Positions 47,873-56,868 of a stretch of DNA of 64,000 nucleotides are shown piece after piece. The stretch lies in contig NZ_RCTF01000014.1 in NCBI RefSeq assembly GCF_003667445.1, positions 1 to 64,000 on the forward strand. The letters are read 5' to 3'. Source of the DNA: Xanthobacter tagetidis (lineage in GTDB: Bacteria; Pseudomonadota; Alphaproteobacteria; Rhizobiales; Xanthobacteraceae). The notes below the pieces were generated by a model that did not search any database, was not told where the DNA came from, and saw only the letters and a program-made list of their open reading frames with translations. The first letter of the stretch is position 1. Every line of letters starts with the position of its first letter. The translations under genes and the position numbers were made by a program.

Positions 47873-48065
47873 GGCTCAGTCTCGGCTCGCGGGCGCTAGG
47901 ACGGCCCCCAACCTTGTCGCCACAAATCAGCCATGACTGCAACCGCTTTGTGCCGCACTTGCCGCGGGTGCACGCCAGTGTGATGCGCTTTTCGCGCGCC
48001 CTGCGGTGCGCCGGCAACGGTGGAGAGCCGGGGCGGAAGGGCAGGCGCCGGGAGCGGGGAACCGC

Positions 48066-48917
48066 TCAGCGGGGGGCGATCGCGGCGGCGAAGCGCGCCA
48101 GCGCGGCGTTGAAGGCCTCGGGCGTCTCCAGGAACGGGGCGTGGCCGGCCTCCGCGAACATCTCCAGCCGCGCGCCGGGCACGGTGGCGGCGATATGCTC
48201 GGCCATGGCGGGCGCCACCACGATGTCGCGCGCGCCCTGCACCGCCAGCACCGGCAGGTCGAGGCCGGCGAGCAGGCCGTCAAAGTCGGCCGGCCGTCCG
48301 AACATGCCGGCGCGCACCTCTGCCGGCACCATCATGTTGAAGCCGAGCAGGGTCTCGAACGCGTCGCGCTCCGGCGCGCGGGCGAAGCAGCTGCGCAGGA
48401 AGGCGCGCGTGGCGGCGACGTTGGTGGCGGTGTCGGGGCTGCACATCTGCCGCATCAGGCGGTTGCAGGTGCCGAAGAACCTCTTCTCGTTGGACACCAC
48501 GCCGGCCACGAACACGATGCCCGAAATGTCCCCGGCGCCGTGCGCCGCGAGATAGTCGCAGATGATGCGCCCGGCATAGGACCAGCCCACCAGCACCGGG
48601 CGTCGGAGCCCGGTCTGGGCGATCACCGCCGCAAGCTCGCCGGCCCAGCGTCCCGCCTCCTGGTAGAACGCCGCGTCGAGCGGCTTGTCCGAGGCGCCGT
48701 GGCCGCGAAAGTCGTAGGTGGCGCGCCGCAGGTGGGCGAGCTGCGGGCTCGCCACCTGCGCGTCCCAGCACAGGCCGCACTGGGAAAAGCCATGGATGAA
48801 GAGCAGATCGGGACCCGTCGGGGGCCCCTCCGCTTCCCACACGCTGGCGGCGACGGAAAGCCCGTCCGGGGTGGTCACGCTCAAGGTCTGGGGGGCGGGG
48901 GCGCCGGTGTCGCTCAT
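48066..48917 (-). CDS. Alpha/beta hydrolase
   Basis: The 283-residue protein has LLFIHGFSQCGLCWD (oxyanion region), nucleophile elbow VGWSYAG with S113 and the catalytic His in AEAGHAPFLETPE. YDFRGHGASDKPLD is typical of epoxide-hydrolase/haloperoxidase-like members. ATG 48917 gives the normal N terminus. Substrate unknown; no partner genes. Confidence 0.85.
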   Translation of the reverse strand: MSDTGAPAPQTLSVTTPDGLSVAASVWEAEGPPTGPDLLFIHGFSQCGLCWDAQVASPQLAHLRRATYDFRGHGASDKPLDAAFYQEAGRWAGELAAVIAQTGLRRPVLVGWSYAGRIICDYLAAHGAGDISGIVFVAGVVSNEKRFFGTCNRLMRQMCSPDTATNVAATRAFLRSCFARAPERDAFETLLGFNMMVPAEVRAGMFGRPADFDGLLAGLDLPVLAVQGARDIVVAPAMAEHIAATVPGARLEMFAEAGHAPFLETPEAFNAALARFAAAIAPR

Positions 48918-49093
48918 GGCGTCAGGCTTGCCCCAGCTTCCCGCGTCTGCCAAGCCCCCGGCGCGTCCGATTTCCGCCGTCAAGCACCCGCAGCCTCGCG
49001 GCGCGGGCCGGCGGAACGCGAGTCGCCCGAATCGCCGTCTGCGTGCACAATTCGCAACATAAGAACCAACGCGCCACTTGAGGGAGCACCCCT

Positions 49094-50392
49094 ATGCACC
49101 ACCGGTTCCGTCTGAAGGCGCTCGCGCTCGCGCTGGCGTGCGGTGCGGCGATCGCCCCCGCCCCGGCCGGCGCGGCCGAGAGCTATATGAGCGTCGGCCT
49201 GCCCTTCTTCGCGCCCTACCGGGTGGCGATCGCCAACGTGGACGTGCGCGACGGCAAGGTCACGGGCACGCTGGCGCCGCCGGCCGGCGATCCGCGCCCG
49301 CCGCTGCCGCTCTCCGGCACGCTCGCCAACGGGCGCATGCGGCTCGTCATCGGCACCGGCGCGGAATCCTACACGCTCGACCTGCGCGAGGGCGAGCAGG
49401 ACCAGCAGCAGATCTGGAGCGAGACGGCGCCGCTGCCCGATCTCGACGCCATCGCTTTGTTCCGGCCGGTGGGCGGCTTCTCCGAGACCGGCCTCGCCTT
49501 GCAGCATCTCGACGTCAACTGGTGCGGCCAGCTGATCGGTGGCCTCGCCATCCAGCTCAACACCGCGGCACTCCGGGGCGCGGCCGAGGCGCCCGCCGCG
49601 CTGGCCGATCTCGACGTGGTGGTCGGCCCGAACCGCGGCAACGTCTCGACCGTCAAGCTGAAGGACGTCTGGTCGCGGCTGCGCCTCGCCGTCCAGGCCT
49701 CCGATGCCGACCCGGTGGTGGTGGACGTGCGCGCCCCGCTCGGCGGCGAAGCGCAGATGGCGCGCACGCTGCGCGCGCTGCCGCAGGTCGCGGCCGTGGG
49801 GCTGCCGGCCTCGTGCGGGGAGCTGGCGCTGGCCGGGGTGCCGCGCGAACGGGTGATGGACGGCGGCGCGGTCAGCGAGGCCAAGCTCAAGGCCTATGGG
49901 GAGCAGCTTCTGCCGCGCCTCATTTCCGGCGCCGAGCCGGGCGCGCGCGGCCCCGGCGCGCGCAAGTTCAAGCTCTCCGGGCTCCAGGTGGCGCGCGACG
50001 CCGCCGGGCTGCCCACGCTCACCGCGACGCTCCAGGGGGACGCGGAGGCGACCCGCCTCGGCAAGGGCGAGGTGGACCAGTTCACGCTCACCCTCACGCC
50101 GCTCGTCACCGCCGGCGACACCGGCGAGACCATCTCGCTCATTCCCACCGTCTCGCGCCTGCGCACGGCGCCGCGCCGCGGCCCGCAGGCGCCCGACGAG
50201 GCCGCGTTCAAGCCGGCCCAGGACCCGGCGGTGACCGCCGCGGTGCGCCACCGCCTCACCACCTGGCTCGCCGCCAACGAGAGCCTTGCCTGCTCGTTCC
50301 TCACCCAGACCTCGTTCCAGGAGCCCGACAACGCCCTGGTCTGCGCCAACCGCATGCTGGACAGCGTGGCGGGCGACGAGGGGGGGAATTGA
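49094..50392 (+). CDS. Secreted hypothetical protein
   Basis: The 432-residue product has a signal peptide (about 1-27, ending APAGAAE). The mature protein is beta-rich with alternating segments (RVAIANVDVRDGKVTGTLAPP, MRLVIGTGAESYTLDLREG, LTATLQGDAEATRL) and four or so cysteines. No family is recognised. It is the last chromosomal gene before the integrated element, 165 bp from the left att repeat. Confidence 0.7.
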   Translation: MHHRFRLKALALALACGAAIAPAPAGAAESYMSVGLPFFAPYRVAIANVDVRDGKVTGTLAPPAGDPRPPLPLSGTLANGRMRLVIGTGAESYTLDLREGEQDQQQIWSETAPLPDLDAIALFRPVGGFSETGLALQHLDVNWCGQLIGGLAIQLNTAALRGAAEAPAALADLDVVVGPNRGNVSTVKLKDVWSRLRLAVQASDADPVVVDVRAPLGGEAQMARTLRALPQVAAVGLPASCGELALAGVPRERVMDGGAVSEAKLKAYGEQLLPRLISGAEPGARGPGARKFKLSGLQVARDAAGLPTLTATLQGDAEATRLGKGEVDQFTLTLTPLVTAGDTGETISLIPTVSRLRTAPRRGPQAPDEAAFKPAQDPAVTAAVRHRLTTWLAANESLACSFLTQTSFQEPDNALVCANRMLDSVAGDEGGN

Positions 50393-50557
50393 GGGGGCCC
50401 CGTTGAGCGCCGCGCCGCGCCGGGACCGAAGGGGCCGGGCGCGGCGTTCGTGCGGGGCCGATCGGATGGCGCCATCGCGTGCGGCAAGGACGGTCCCGGG
50501 CAAAGACGATCCCGGGCAAGGACCTGCCGCCGTCGATGTGATCTGAATGGGGAAGCG

Positions 50558-50578
50558 GAATGGTGGGCGATGCAGGGA
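50558..50578. other. Left attachment-site repeat (attL), displaced tRNA-Val 3' end
   Basis: The 21 bases here are identical to 62694-62714. They comprise the complement of the tRNA-Val CCA end, discriminator, 3' acceptor strand and part of the T stem, with three bases beyond. The next base differs (C here, T at the tRNA). This is the footprint expected of integration into the 3' end of a tRNA gene. Confidence 0.9.
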
Positions 50579-50757
50579 CTTGGCACCGTACCGAATGAGC
50601 CCGAATAGCGCCGAATCATGTTGACGACGAGTCACTCAAGCCATTGATTATACTATATTTTTGCCGCATTCGCCTGCCATATAGCCCCGTATTGCACTGT
50701 ATTGCGTGGCCTGCCATTCCGGGGGTCGCGCCGGTAGCTGGGGCAAAGGGTAGCTAC

Positions 50758-51987
50758 ATGGGAAAGCTGACGGTGAAGCGGGTAGCCGGCCTCAAGGACA
50801 TGGGCCGATACGGCGACGGGCAAGGGCTATTCTTGCAGGTGACGGCCACCGGGACGAAAAGTTGGCTCTACCGCTGGGAGCGGGATGGTCGCGAGCGGTG
50901 CATGGGGCTCGGCAGCGTCCATGACGTGGACTTGGAGGAAGCGCGGGACTTGGCCCGCGACATGCGGCGGCTGGTCCGCGCTGGTCGCGATCCCGTTGCC
51001 GAACGCAGGGCCGAGCGCGAGCAGCGGAAGGCCGAAGCGCGCAAGCTGCTCCTATTCCGTGACGCAGCGACGCAATATTTCGATAGCCACGAGCGGAAAT
51101 GGGCCAGCCGGAAGACCCGGGAGGTTTTCTTGGCCCGGCTGAAGACGTTTGTTTATCCCCACATCGGAGCGTTGGCCGTCAGCGACATCAACACGCAGGA
51201 CGTGTTGAAGGTGTTGGAGCCGATTTGGCACAGCAGGACCGAAACCGCTTCGAGGGTACGTGGATACATCGAGGCCATTCTGGCGTTCGCCACGGTGAAG
51301 GGCTATCGCACCGGCGACAACCCGGCGCGGTGGGCAGGCCACCTCCGAGAAGCCTTGCCGTCCCCGGCCGCCATCGCGCCCGATCAGCATTACGCAGCGT
51401 TGCCCGTCAAGGAGGTGGCCGCTTTCTTCGCCCGTGTGACCACAATGGGCGGAATGGCTGCGCTCGCCCTGCGGTTCACGATTTTGACGGCCGCGCGGAC
51501 GAACGAAACCATCGGCGCGACGTGGGACGAAATCGACCTTGAGCGCGGCCTATGGACGATCCCTGCGGCCCGCATGAAAATGCGGCGCGACCATCGCGTG
51601 CCGCTCAGCCAAGCCGCCATCGAACTGCTCAAGGCCGTGCCGCACGAGAAGGGCAACGCCCATGTGTTCGCCGGCATGCGCAAGGGCTCGGGGCTCAGCA
51701 ACGTGGCAATGCTCGGCCTGCTCAAGGTGCGCATGGGCGTGACCGACATCACTGTTCACGGGTTCCGCAGCACGTTCCGGGATTGGGCCGGCGATCACAC
51801 CGAGTTTCCGCGCGAGGTGGTGGAGGCCGCTCTCGCTCACGCGGTGGGCGATGCGACCGAGCAGGCTTACCGGCGCAGTGATGCGCTGGAACGGCGCCGG
51901 GTGCTGATGGAGGCTTGGGCGGACTATTGCCTTGGGAAGGCTCCTACCTCGAACGTCCTGCCGATGCAGCGGGCGGCCGGTAGCTGA
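50758..51987 (+). CDS. int: Tyrosine-type site-specific integrase (P4-like, DUF4102 N terminus)
   Basis: The 409-residue protein has an N-terminal arm-binding DUF4102 domain (about 1-90, GDGQGLFLQVTATGTKSWLYRW), a core-binding SAM-like domain (about 98-185) and a catalytic domain with R247 (TAARTNE), H334-x-x-R337 (HGFRSTFRDW), H361 and nucleophile Y371. It sits 180 bp inside the left att repeat, transcribed inward. Its target is inferred to be the 3' end of tRNA-Val(CAC). Confidence 0.96.
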   Translation: MGKLTVKRVAGLKDMGRYGDGQGLFLQVTATGTKSWLYRWERDGRERCMGLGSVHDVDLEEARDLARDMRRLVRAGRDPVAERRAEREQRKAEARKLLLFRDAATQYFDSHERKWASRKTREVFLARLKTFVYPHIGALAVSDINTQDVLKVLEPIWHSRTETASRVRGYIEAILAFATVKGYRTGDNPARWAGHLREALPSPAAIAPDQHYAALPVKEVAAFFARVTTMGGMAALALRFTILTAARTNETIGATWDEIDLERGLWTIPAARMKMRRDHRVPLSQAAIELLKAVPHEKGNAHVFAGMRKGSGLSNVAMLGLLKVRMGVTDITVHGFRSTFRDWAGDHTEFPREVVEAALAHAVGDATEQAYRRSDALERRRVLMEAWADYCLGKAPTSNVLPMQRAAGS

Positions 51988-52086
51988 TCCGGGGGAGGTG
52001 TGGGAATGGGGTCATTTTACCTAATGATCGCAAGCTAGTTCGGAGTCTGAATTAGGAACCGAACTGGTGGAGAACAAAACGGGATC

Positions 52087-52115
52087 AAAAAAGGGCGCCG
52101 CGAGGCGCCCTTTTT
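52087..52115. terminator. Bidirectional terminator between int and vapD-like gene
   Basis: AAGGGCGCC and GGCGCCCTT arms pair around GCGA, with A-run before and TTTTT after, so it can end int (rightward) and the leftward operon. Confidence 0.9.
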
Positions 52116-52208
52116 CGTGACCGCATGGGAAGGCAATTGCGAGGATCGTTTTCGGCTGGGAAGCCGTCGTCGCGTCCGTCACGCCTGCCCAACGCCAACG
52201 TGGGGCAA

Positions 52209-52577
52209 TCAGGCGATCGCAGCTTCGGCTTCGTCCAACTCTTCTTCAGCTTCAGGTGGGCCATCGGCCGGACGATTTGCAATCAAGTCTGTCACATCGC
52301 TCCATTCTTCCATCCGGAAAACATGGACGCGTCGGACGTATCGGCAAAAGGTAGGAGCATTGCCGGTAAGCGCACCTTGCAGCCGCATGATCGCGGTGAT
52401 CGGGTTTTGATCGGCTTCGGTATGATACAGGGAGCCTTGCGGATGGGCTGTAAACCCACATCCGGCCAAGGCCGCCGGTATCTCGCGCTGGTAAACCGTC
52501 ACGATCTCCGCCTTGGTCATCCCTGCAGTTCGCATGGATTTTGTGTCCAGATCAAAAGCGATAGCATATTGAGCCAT
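52209..52577 (-). CDS. vapD: VapD-like (Cas2-fold) endoribonuclease
   Basis: The 122-residue protein begins MAQYAIAFDLDT, the first strand and catalytic-Asp region of VapD, and continues YQREIPAALAGCGFTAHPQGSLYHTE and FRMEEWSDVTDLIAN, with an acidic Glu/Ala tail. VapD proteins share the ferredoxin fold of Cas2 and cut RNA; in Haemophilus VapD is a toxin paired with VapX (family knowledge). No obvious antitoxin ORF adjoins it: the nearest upstream gene encodes a zinc protein 71 bp away. AAGGGG precedes the ATG. Confidence 0.82.
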   Translation of the reverse strand: MAQYAIAFDLDTKSMRTAGMTKAEIVTVYQREIPAALAGCGFTAHPQGSLYHTEADQNPITAIMRLQGALTGNAPTFCRYVRRVHVFRMEEWSDVTDLIANRPADGPPEAEEELDEAEAAIA

Positions 52578-52648
52578 TCATTTCCCCTTGTTGGCGCTTA
52601 AAGATACGAGAATGGCAGACCTGACGACAAGGTTATTGCTATCCCCCG

Positions 52649-52945
52649 TCAATTGACCGCAGCACCATCGGCCCGCCGGATGATACCCCCGACCGAGGCC
52701 GTCTTCCACGGAGGCGGGGCGTAGGCGCGAGCATGGTGCCTCGGGCAATAACTGGAGCCCGGCTGCACAGCGTCGCCACACGCCATGAGGTCAGCCCCGG
52801 CCCCATCGACCGGCCATCGGCAGTGGTACCTTTCGCAGTCGATCAGGAGGCGGCGGTGCGGGGCCTCGGCGGGCGCCTCGCGCATGGCGGCTTCCGCCAT
52901 CTGCACCCATGCCCCGGCGGCCACGGTCTTCGTTGCCGCGCTCAT
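52649..52945 (-). CDS. Small zinc-binding protein resembling the GcrA C terminus
   Basis: The 98-residue protein contains C42-R-W-P ... C56-G-D-A-V-Q-P-G ... Y-C67-P-R-H70, the pattern I recall from the C-terminal zinc region of GcrA-type cell-cycle regulators (CxWP...CGxPVxPGxPYCxxH). The N-terminal HTH of GcrA is missing. Its start overlaps the HTH gene stop by 4 bp, so it is co-translated with the AlpA-like protein and might modulate host sigma-70 promoters. That role is inference. Confidence 0.65.
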   Translation of the reverse strand: MSAATKTVAAGAWVQMAEAAMREAPAEAPHRRLLIDCERYHCRWPVDGAGADLMACGDAVQPGSSYCPRHHARAYAPPPWKTASVGGIIRRADGAAVN

Positions 52946-53214
52946 GCCAGCTCCCTCCGGCGCTGAACCTTGTGGGTTGCAGGCGGGCGCGTCCGGCTGC
53001 TGCTCGCCTTGGCTCTCATCCAGGCAAGGACTTCGGCCTCAATCCAAACCCGCGTTTTGGCGCTCAGGTAGACCGGTGCCGGGAAGTCACCTTCCCTCAC
53101 CAGATCATCGAGGAAGCTGCGGCCGATGCCGACAAGCTGGTAAACCTCCTCCACCCGCAGGAACCGAAGGTTCGGCTCATTGCTGGTGGGGGCGTTGGAG
53201 TCTTCTTCCGGCAT
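52942..53214 (-). CDS. AlpA-family helix-turn-helix regulator/excisionase
   Basis: The 90-residue protein has FLRVEEVYQLVGIGRSFLDDLVREGDFPAPVYLSAKTRVWIEAEVLAWMRAKA, a MerR-like AlpA helix-turn-helix (split here: positions about 18-72). In P4-type elements AlpA activates int and assists excision. ATG 53214 is preferred over in-frame GTG 53226. It heads the leftward set HTH, zinc protein, VapD. Confidence 0.88.
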   Translation of the reverse strand: MPEEDSNAPTSNEPNLRFLRVEEVYQLVGIGRSFLDDLVREGDFPAPVYLSAKTRVWIEAEVLAWMRAKASSSRTRPPATHKVQRRRELA

Positions 53215-53883
53215 GACCGCTTCCACTGTGGCTATTGCCCCGCATGGGGCTGCATTACGTTGTGACCCACTGTAACCACAGTGAAAGCATTGATTTGAAG
53301 CGCTTTTTGCAGTCTGATGTGAAGTATTCGCAGTCGGATTGCGGAAAATACTTATGCGGAGTGCTTTTGGCTGTGGAGGGCTTCAAGGGGTGGCAGGCCC
53401 TGGGGAGGTGTGTCATAGGGCATGAACGCGAAGGACGGGGAGGGCGGTGGGGACGGTGGGACGCGGAAGGCGAGAGCCGCACCCACTCTCGTATGCGCGC
53501 CCGCAAGGGCCGTCCAACGGCCGACCAAGGCAAATCGCTAGGACAGGCCATGGGCGGGCGTTCGTGGTTCCGGGACTACCTGCCTAGCCCGGCCACCCAC
53601 CGCGCGAGTCTGGCCCCCACCGCTGGCGAGCGGCGCAGCCTGTCCCGCGCCGGGGCGTCCCGCACATTTGGCGCACGTCGCAGACCGGGCGGACGGCGGG
53701 GGCAGATGCGATGACCACATTTGAGGCCAGCACCATGCCGGCCGCGCGCCATCCTCGCAATGTTCGGCGGCACTGGCAGGCATTGAATGCCGCTGACCTC
53801 AATGGAGGTATTTGGGTGAGAATTAGGTAGCCCACGACTGGGCACCCGACGGCCCATAATTCACAGCGCACGGCTGTGGTCCC
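53215..53883. other. Non-coding or degraded stretch with operator-like palindromes
   Basis: No ORF here has a credible start, codon use or family. Near the HTH start, CACTGT occurs at 53224 and 53268 and its complement ACAGTG at 53278, the last two forming a palindrome (53268-53283). Further on, CGCAGTCGGATTG and GCAGTCTGATGTG (around 53310-53345) are diverged repeats. These are plausible repressor sites for a leftward promoter. Confidence 0.5.
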
Positions 53884-54051
53884 GTTTGCAGCTTTGCAGT
53901 TTGCAGCTTATAGCCCCCCCCTACCTGCCGAGCCGGGGAGTGTACCCTAATGCAAAGCTGCAAACGTGTAGAAGAATTGTATATAACTTATTATTTTTCA
54001 GTCACTTGTTCGTTTGCAGCTCGCGCTGCAAACGGCTGCAAAGCTGCAAAC
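53884..54051. other. Putative replication origin: TTTGCAGC iterons around an AT-rich core
   Basis: The octamer TTTGCAGC occurs seven times perfectly: forward at 53885, 53900, 54013; reverse at 53957, 54025, 54035, 54043; a 7/8 copy lies at 53893. GTTTGCAGCTTTGCA at 53884 is repeated inverted at 53951. Between the clusters, 53971-54010 has only 9 G+C in 40 bases by count. Iterons flanking an easily melted tract next to a primase-type gene are the layout of P4-like and plasmid origins. Confidence 0.75.
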
Positions 54052-54060
54052 CATTTTGGG

Positions 54061-54099
54061 CAAAAGAAGCCCCGGCACCATGTGGTGACACCGGGGCGG
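54061..54099 (-). terminator. Terminator after the primase gene (leftward)
   Basis: On the minus strand GCCCCGG pairs with CCGGGGC and the inner CACCA with TGGTG, followed by TTCTTTTG. It lies 24 bp after the primase stop and separates it from the origin-like region. Confidence 0.8.
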
Positions 54100-54123
54100 A
54101 TCGACTTCAATTGACATCCAGGT

Positions 54124-56502
54124 TCAGGCCGTCAAACGGAAGGCTGGCCCGTCATACTTGAACTCGCTGCTTAAGGTGAGTTTGGGAATTTCCATCAGGC
54201 TCTGGTTTTCAATGGCCACCTTGATTGCAATGTCAAGAGCGGCCTTGTCCCCCGACCTGTGCTTAGTGAAAGCATCAGTCCTCGTATTCTGCCGGATGTA
54301 TGATTTCGGAATGATTCCAGCCTTTCGCAGGTGTTCAAGTTTGCGGAATTGCTGCGGAACGTCCTTGTCATCCAAATTCAGATACTTGTGACAGACGTGG
54401 ATAACCTTCTTCTCGCGGTCTGCATCACCCTGCCCAATGTCGCCGGTATCGAATTTCTCGAGGAAGAGTCTGTTGCTTTCATGAACAAACCAAATGGACC
54501 ACTGCACCTGTGGCAACGTCATAATCGGGAATCCATAGTATTCAACCACTGCCTGCAACGCGGTGAGTTTCAACACCTTGAGATGCGTATCGCCCCAGAT
54601 GGCCGCGATGCCGGAATCCTGCTCCTCGTTATATTTCGCGTCGCAGAGCTTAAGGTGCTCCCTCAATGCCGCTTCCGCCTCGGCGTCAGCAATGACCTTT
54701 TGAGGCTGTTCTCCCCGAGTGACACGGGCGTTAAGCTCCATCATGTGGGCTGCGAGGGATGTGAAATAGTCCCGATCTTCCTGCGGCATTGCGTTGCCGC
54801 GCCAGTTATTCTCATCGCCGCGCGGCGTTGTCACGTAGCGACATAGGAATCGGGCCATGAACCCTTCTTCCATCATGTTGCGCGTGAGCGCGCCTTCAAA
54901 GCGCCCCGGAGTCGTTTCGCCAATGATGGACAGCGCGGGGCGGGTTGTTTCGGGAATGTTATCCGCTCGGTCCGCGTAAGCCTTCCCGCCCATCTTCTTG
55001 ATGTTGTAAAGGGTTGTGATCTCGCCTCGAAGGGACGCCATGGCATCCCCCGGACGAGCCGTCGCCATGGCTTCAAGGGTGACGCCAAATTCCCGGACAA
55101 AGACGCAGAAGCCGGGATCTTTGGCGACTTCGCGGAGCAGTGCGGTACCAGAGGAAAAGTTCAGCGACCGCAGTCGAGTGCTGGCGAGCGGCACGCCGGG
55201 GATCACTGGCACCTTCAAGGATTGCAGGAATTGCTCCGGAAAATCGTGCAGCGCGTCTTTGCCAAACCGGGACTTCGCGACCAACAGGAGGTAGAGCGCC
55301 AAGTCCGCGCCCGTGTAGGTCTCGCACGCCCGCCCACATAGGCCAGCCAACCAGCCAAAGGCGCCCATTGTCGCAACCTCGGGGTTCGGCCGCTTGCTGT
55401 TGCAGTAGAACTCGTGCATGAGCCTCCCCGTCCGTCCCGGCGGGGGACAGAACATAGGCTCACTTGGGGCGGGCTCTGCCGCCCGATCTGCCTGCGCTGC
55501 TTCATAGGTGAGCGACTTTCCAATTTGGATTTTGGCCAGCGTCTCAGCTTCCTCCACCAGCTTGGACACCACGAAGGTAAGGGTGCGATTCAGATAGTCG
55601 TCATTCCGGTGCGCCTTGAACCGAGGGCTGCTCCGCCGAATGTCCCACCCCCCGAGCTTGGACTCGCGGAATAACCGGAACACCTGCTCCTTGTCCTCCG
55701 TGGCCTTCCATAGGAAGTTCATGAGTGCGGCGTCGGCTTCCGACTGCGACGGATATCCGGGGATGTCGCCCGCCCACAGACGCTCGAACTGCGCCGCGTT
55801 GCTCCACGAGCGAAGCCAATCCATCACCTCGCTGTCTGTGCGCCGTTCGACGGTGCAAGGAGGCAGGTCCACCAGCTTCAGGGCGCCCGTACGCTTCCGG
55901 TACTCCTCTGCGATCCGCTTCACTTCGTCGTCGCGGTCTTCGATGGCTTCCGGCAACTCCTGTAGCCTATTGCCGGTGCAGATCATGAAACGGTCTTGGG
56001 AGTAGACTTCGAGGAACTGACTATGGATGCCGGGGCCAATGTCGCCGCGCACCAGCACATGCAGGCCCCACCCGGAACGGGAGCGCTCGGTGTAGCTGCT
56101 CACCTTCTGAACGTAGCTCCATAGGCTGTCCATCACGTCCGGTGGCGTCCAACGCCTCGGCTCGTCGGGGTGCGTGGTGGAGTTCTTTACGTCCACGTCG
56201 AGGACGGTGAAGCCGCACCCCTTCGTGAAGACGAACCCCACGTAGCCGTTGCACACCCTCGCGGCGGCTACGGCTGCATCGAATGTCATCCAGTCGTCAG
56301 GCTTGGAGACGCTGCCGTGAACCGTCCTGCCGTCGCGCAGCGTGTGGGGTGCCTTGTCGGCGCCTGCGAACATCCATTGGGGGATGGCGCGCAGCTCCGC
56401 CGGGATATTCAGGAGCTTGGCGAAACGCGCATCGAGGCGCTTCGCTTCGTCATCCGCATATGCCGCGTTCAGGAGCGCAAGGTCTTCAAACTCATCCGTC
56501 AT
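54124..56502 (-). CDS. Phage/satellite replication protein: primase-polymerase plus DUF3987-type domain
   Basis: The 792-residue protein has an N-terminal primase-like part (about 20-230) with GFVFTKGCGFTVLDVDVK, YTERSRSGWGLHVLVRGDI and YSQDRFMICTGNRL, as in prim-pol-type replication proteins, and a larger C-terminal part (about 380-790) resembling DUF3987 with a degenerate P-loop AKSRFGKDAL. ETTPGRFEGALTRNMMEEGF and ARFLCRYV fit this family. ATG 56502 was chosen: upstream in-frame sequence reads through a hairpin and lacks a ribosome site. It probably acts at the iterons beside its 3' end. Confidence 0.8.
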   Translation of the reverse strand: MTDEFEDLALLNAAYADDEAKRLDARFAKLLNIPAELRAIPQWMFAGADKAPHTLRDGRTVHGSVSKPDDWMTFDAAVAAARVCNGYVGFVFTKGCGFTVLDVDVKNSTTHPDEPRRWTPPDVMDSLWSYVQKVSSYTERSRSGWGLHVLVRGDIGPGIHSQFLEVYSQDRFMICTGNRLQELPEAIEDRDDEVKRIAEEYRKRTGALKLVDLPPCTVERRTDSEVMDWLRSWSNAAQFERLWAGDIPGYPSQSEADAALMNFLWKATEDKEQVFRLFRESKLGGWDIRRSSPRFKAHRNDDYLNRTLTFVVSKLVEEAETLAKIQIGKSLTYEAAQADRAAEPAPSEPMFCPPPGRTGRLMHEFYCNSKRPNPEVATMGAFGWLAGLCGRACETYTGADLALYLLLVAKSRFGKDALHDFPEQFLQSLKVPVIPGVPLASTRLRSLNFSSGTALLREVAKDPGFCVFVREFGVTLEAMATARPGDAMASLRGEITTLYNIKKMGGKAYADRADNIPETTRPALSIIGETTPGRFEGALTRNMMEEGFMARFLCRYVTTPRGDENNWRGNAMPQEDRDYFTSLAAHMMELNARVTRGEQPQKVIADAEAEAALREHLKLCDAKYNEEQDSGIAAIWGDTHLKVLKLTALQAVVEYYGFPIMTLPQVQWSIWFVHESNRLFLEKFDTGDIGQGDADREKKVIHVCHKYLNLDDKDVPQQFRKLEHLRKAGIIPKSYIRQNTRTDAFTKHRSGDKAALDIAIKVAIENQSLMEIPKLTLSSEFKYDGPAFRLTA

Positions 56503-56868
56503 AGTACATCTTCCCATACGGGCCAGATGTACCGGAACAGCTTGCGGGTATGCGCCAGCTGTGCTACAAAAGCTTGCCAGTGCTTTTGTAGTTCCAGTAC
56601 ATCCATCCCAGTATCTGAAAGCCGTCCGCGTCCAACGGGCGGCTTTCGCATGAGTGGGAGGTTGTACCGGACTTTCCCTAATCCCGGCGCCGCCTTTCGG
56701 CGGCAAGCGCGCAGCATGGCATATGGCCACGCTTCATGCAAACATCTAAAGGGGTTAGGTTCCCTGCACAGCCACCTTCGCCCTTTGACATCACCCGGCA
56801 TTTCAGTGTGATGCGGAACCCACCCCGAGGCCAGCCCCCGGAGACCCGGCGCATCGCCGCCCATGTGG
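56503..56868. other. Intergenic region with hairpin between TerS-like and primase genes
   Basis: GAAAGCCG (from 56618) pairs with CGGCTTTC (ending about 56648), a stem that on the minus strand is followed by TTTC-rich sequence and may end the transcript of the gene at 56869. The rest must contain the primase promoter. No gene is seen. Confidence 0.45.

Noticed and set aside
50558..50640. Possible second tRNA gene at the left end of the element
   Set aside because: Only the 3' 21 bases match; the remainder cannot form D, anticodon or full T arms, so it is an att fragment.
53235..53871. Several 80-160 codon frames (both strands) in the gap before the iterons
   Set aside because: They overlap each other in many frames, are Arg/Pro/Gly-rich and lack ribosome sites or recognisable domains.
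56503..56730. 76-codon N-terminal extension of the replication-protein frame
   Set aside because: It crosses the hairpin at 56618-56648, lacks family resemblance and has no ribosome site; ATG 56502 fits better.
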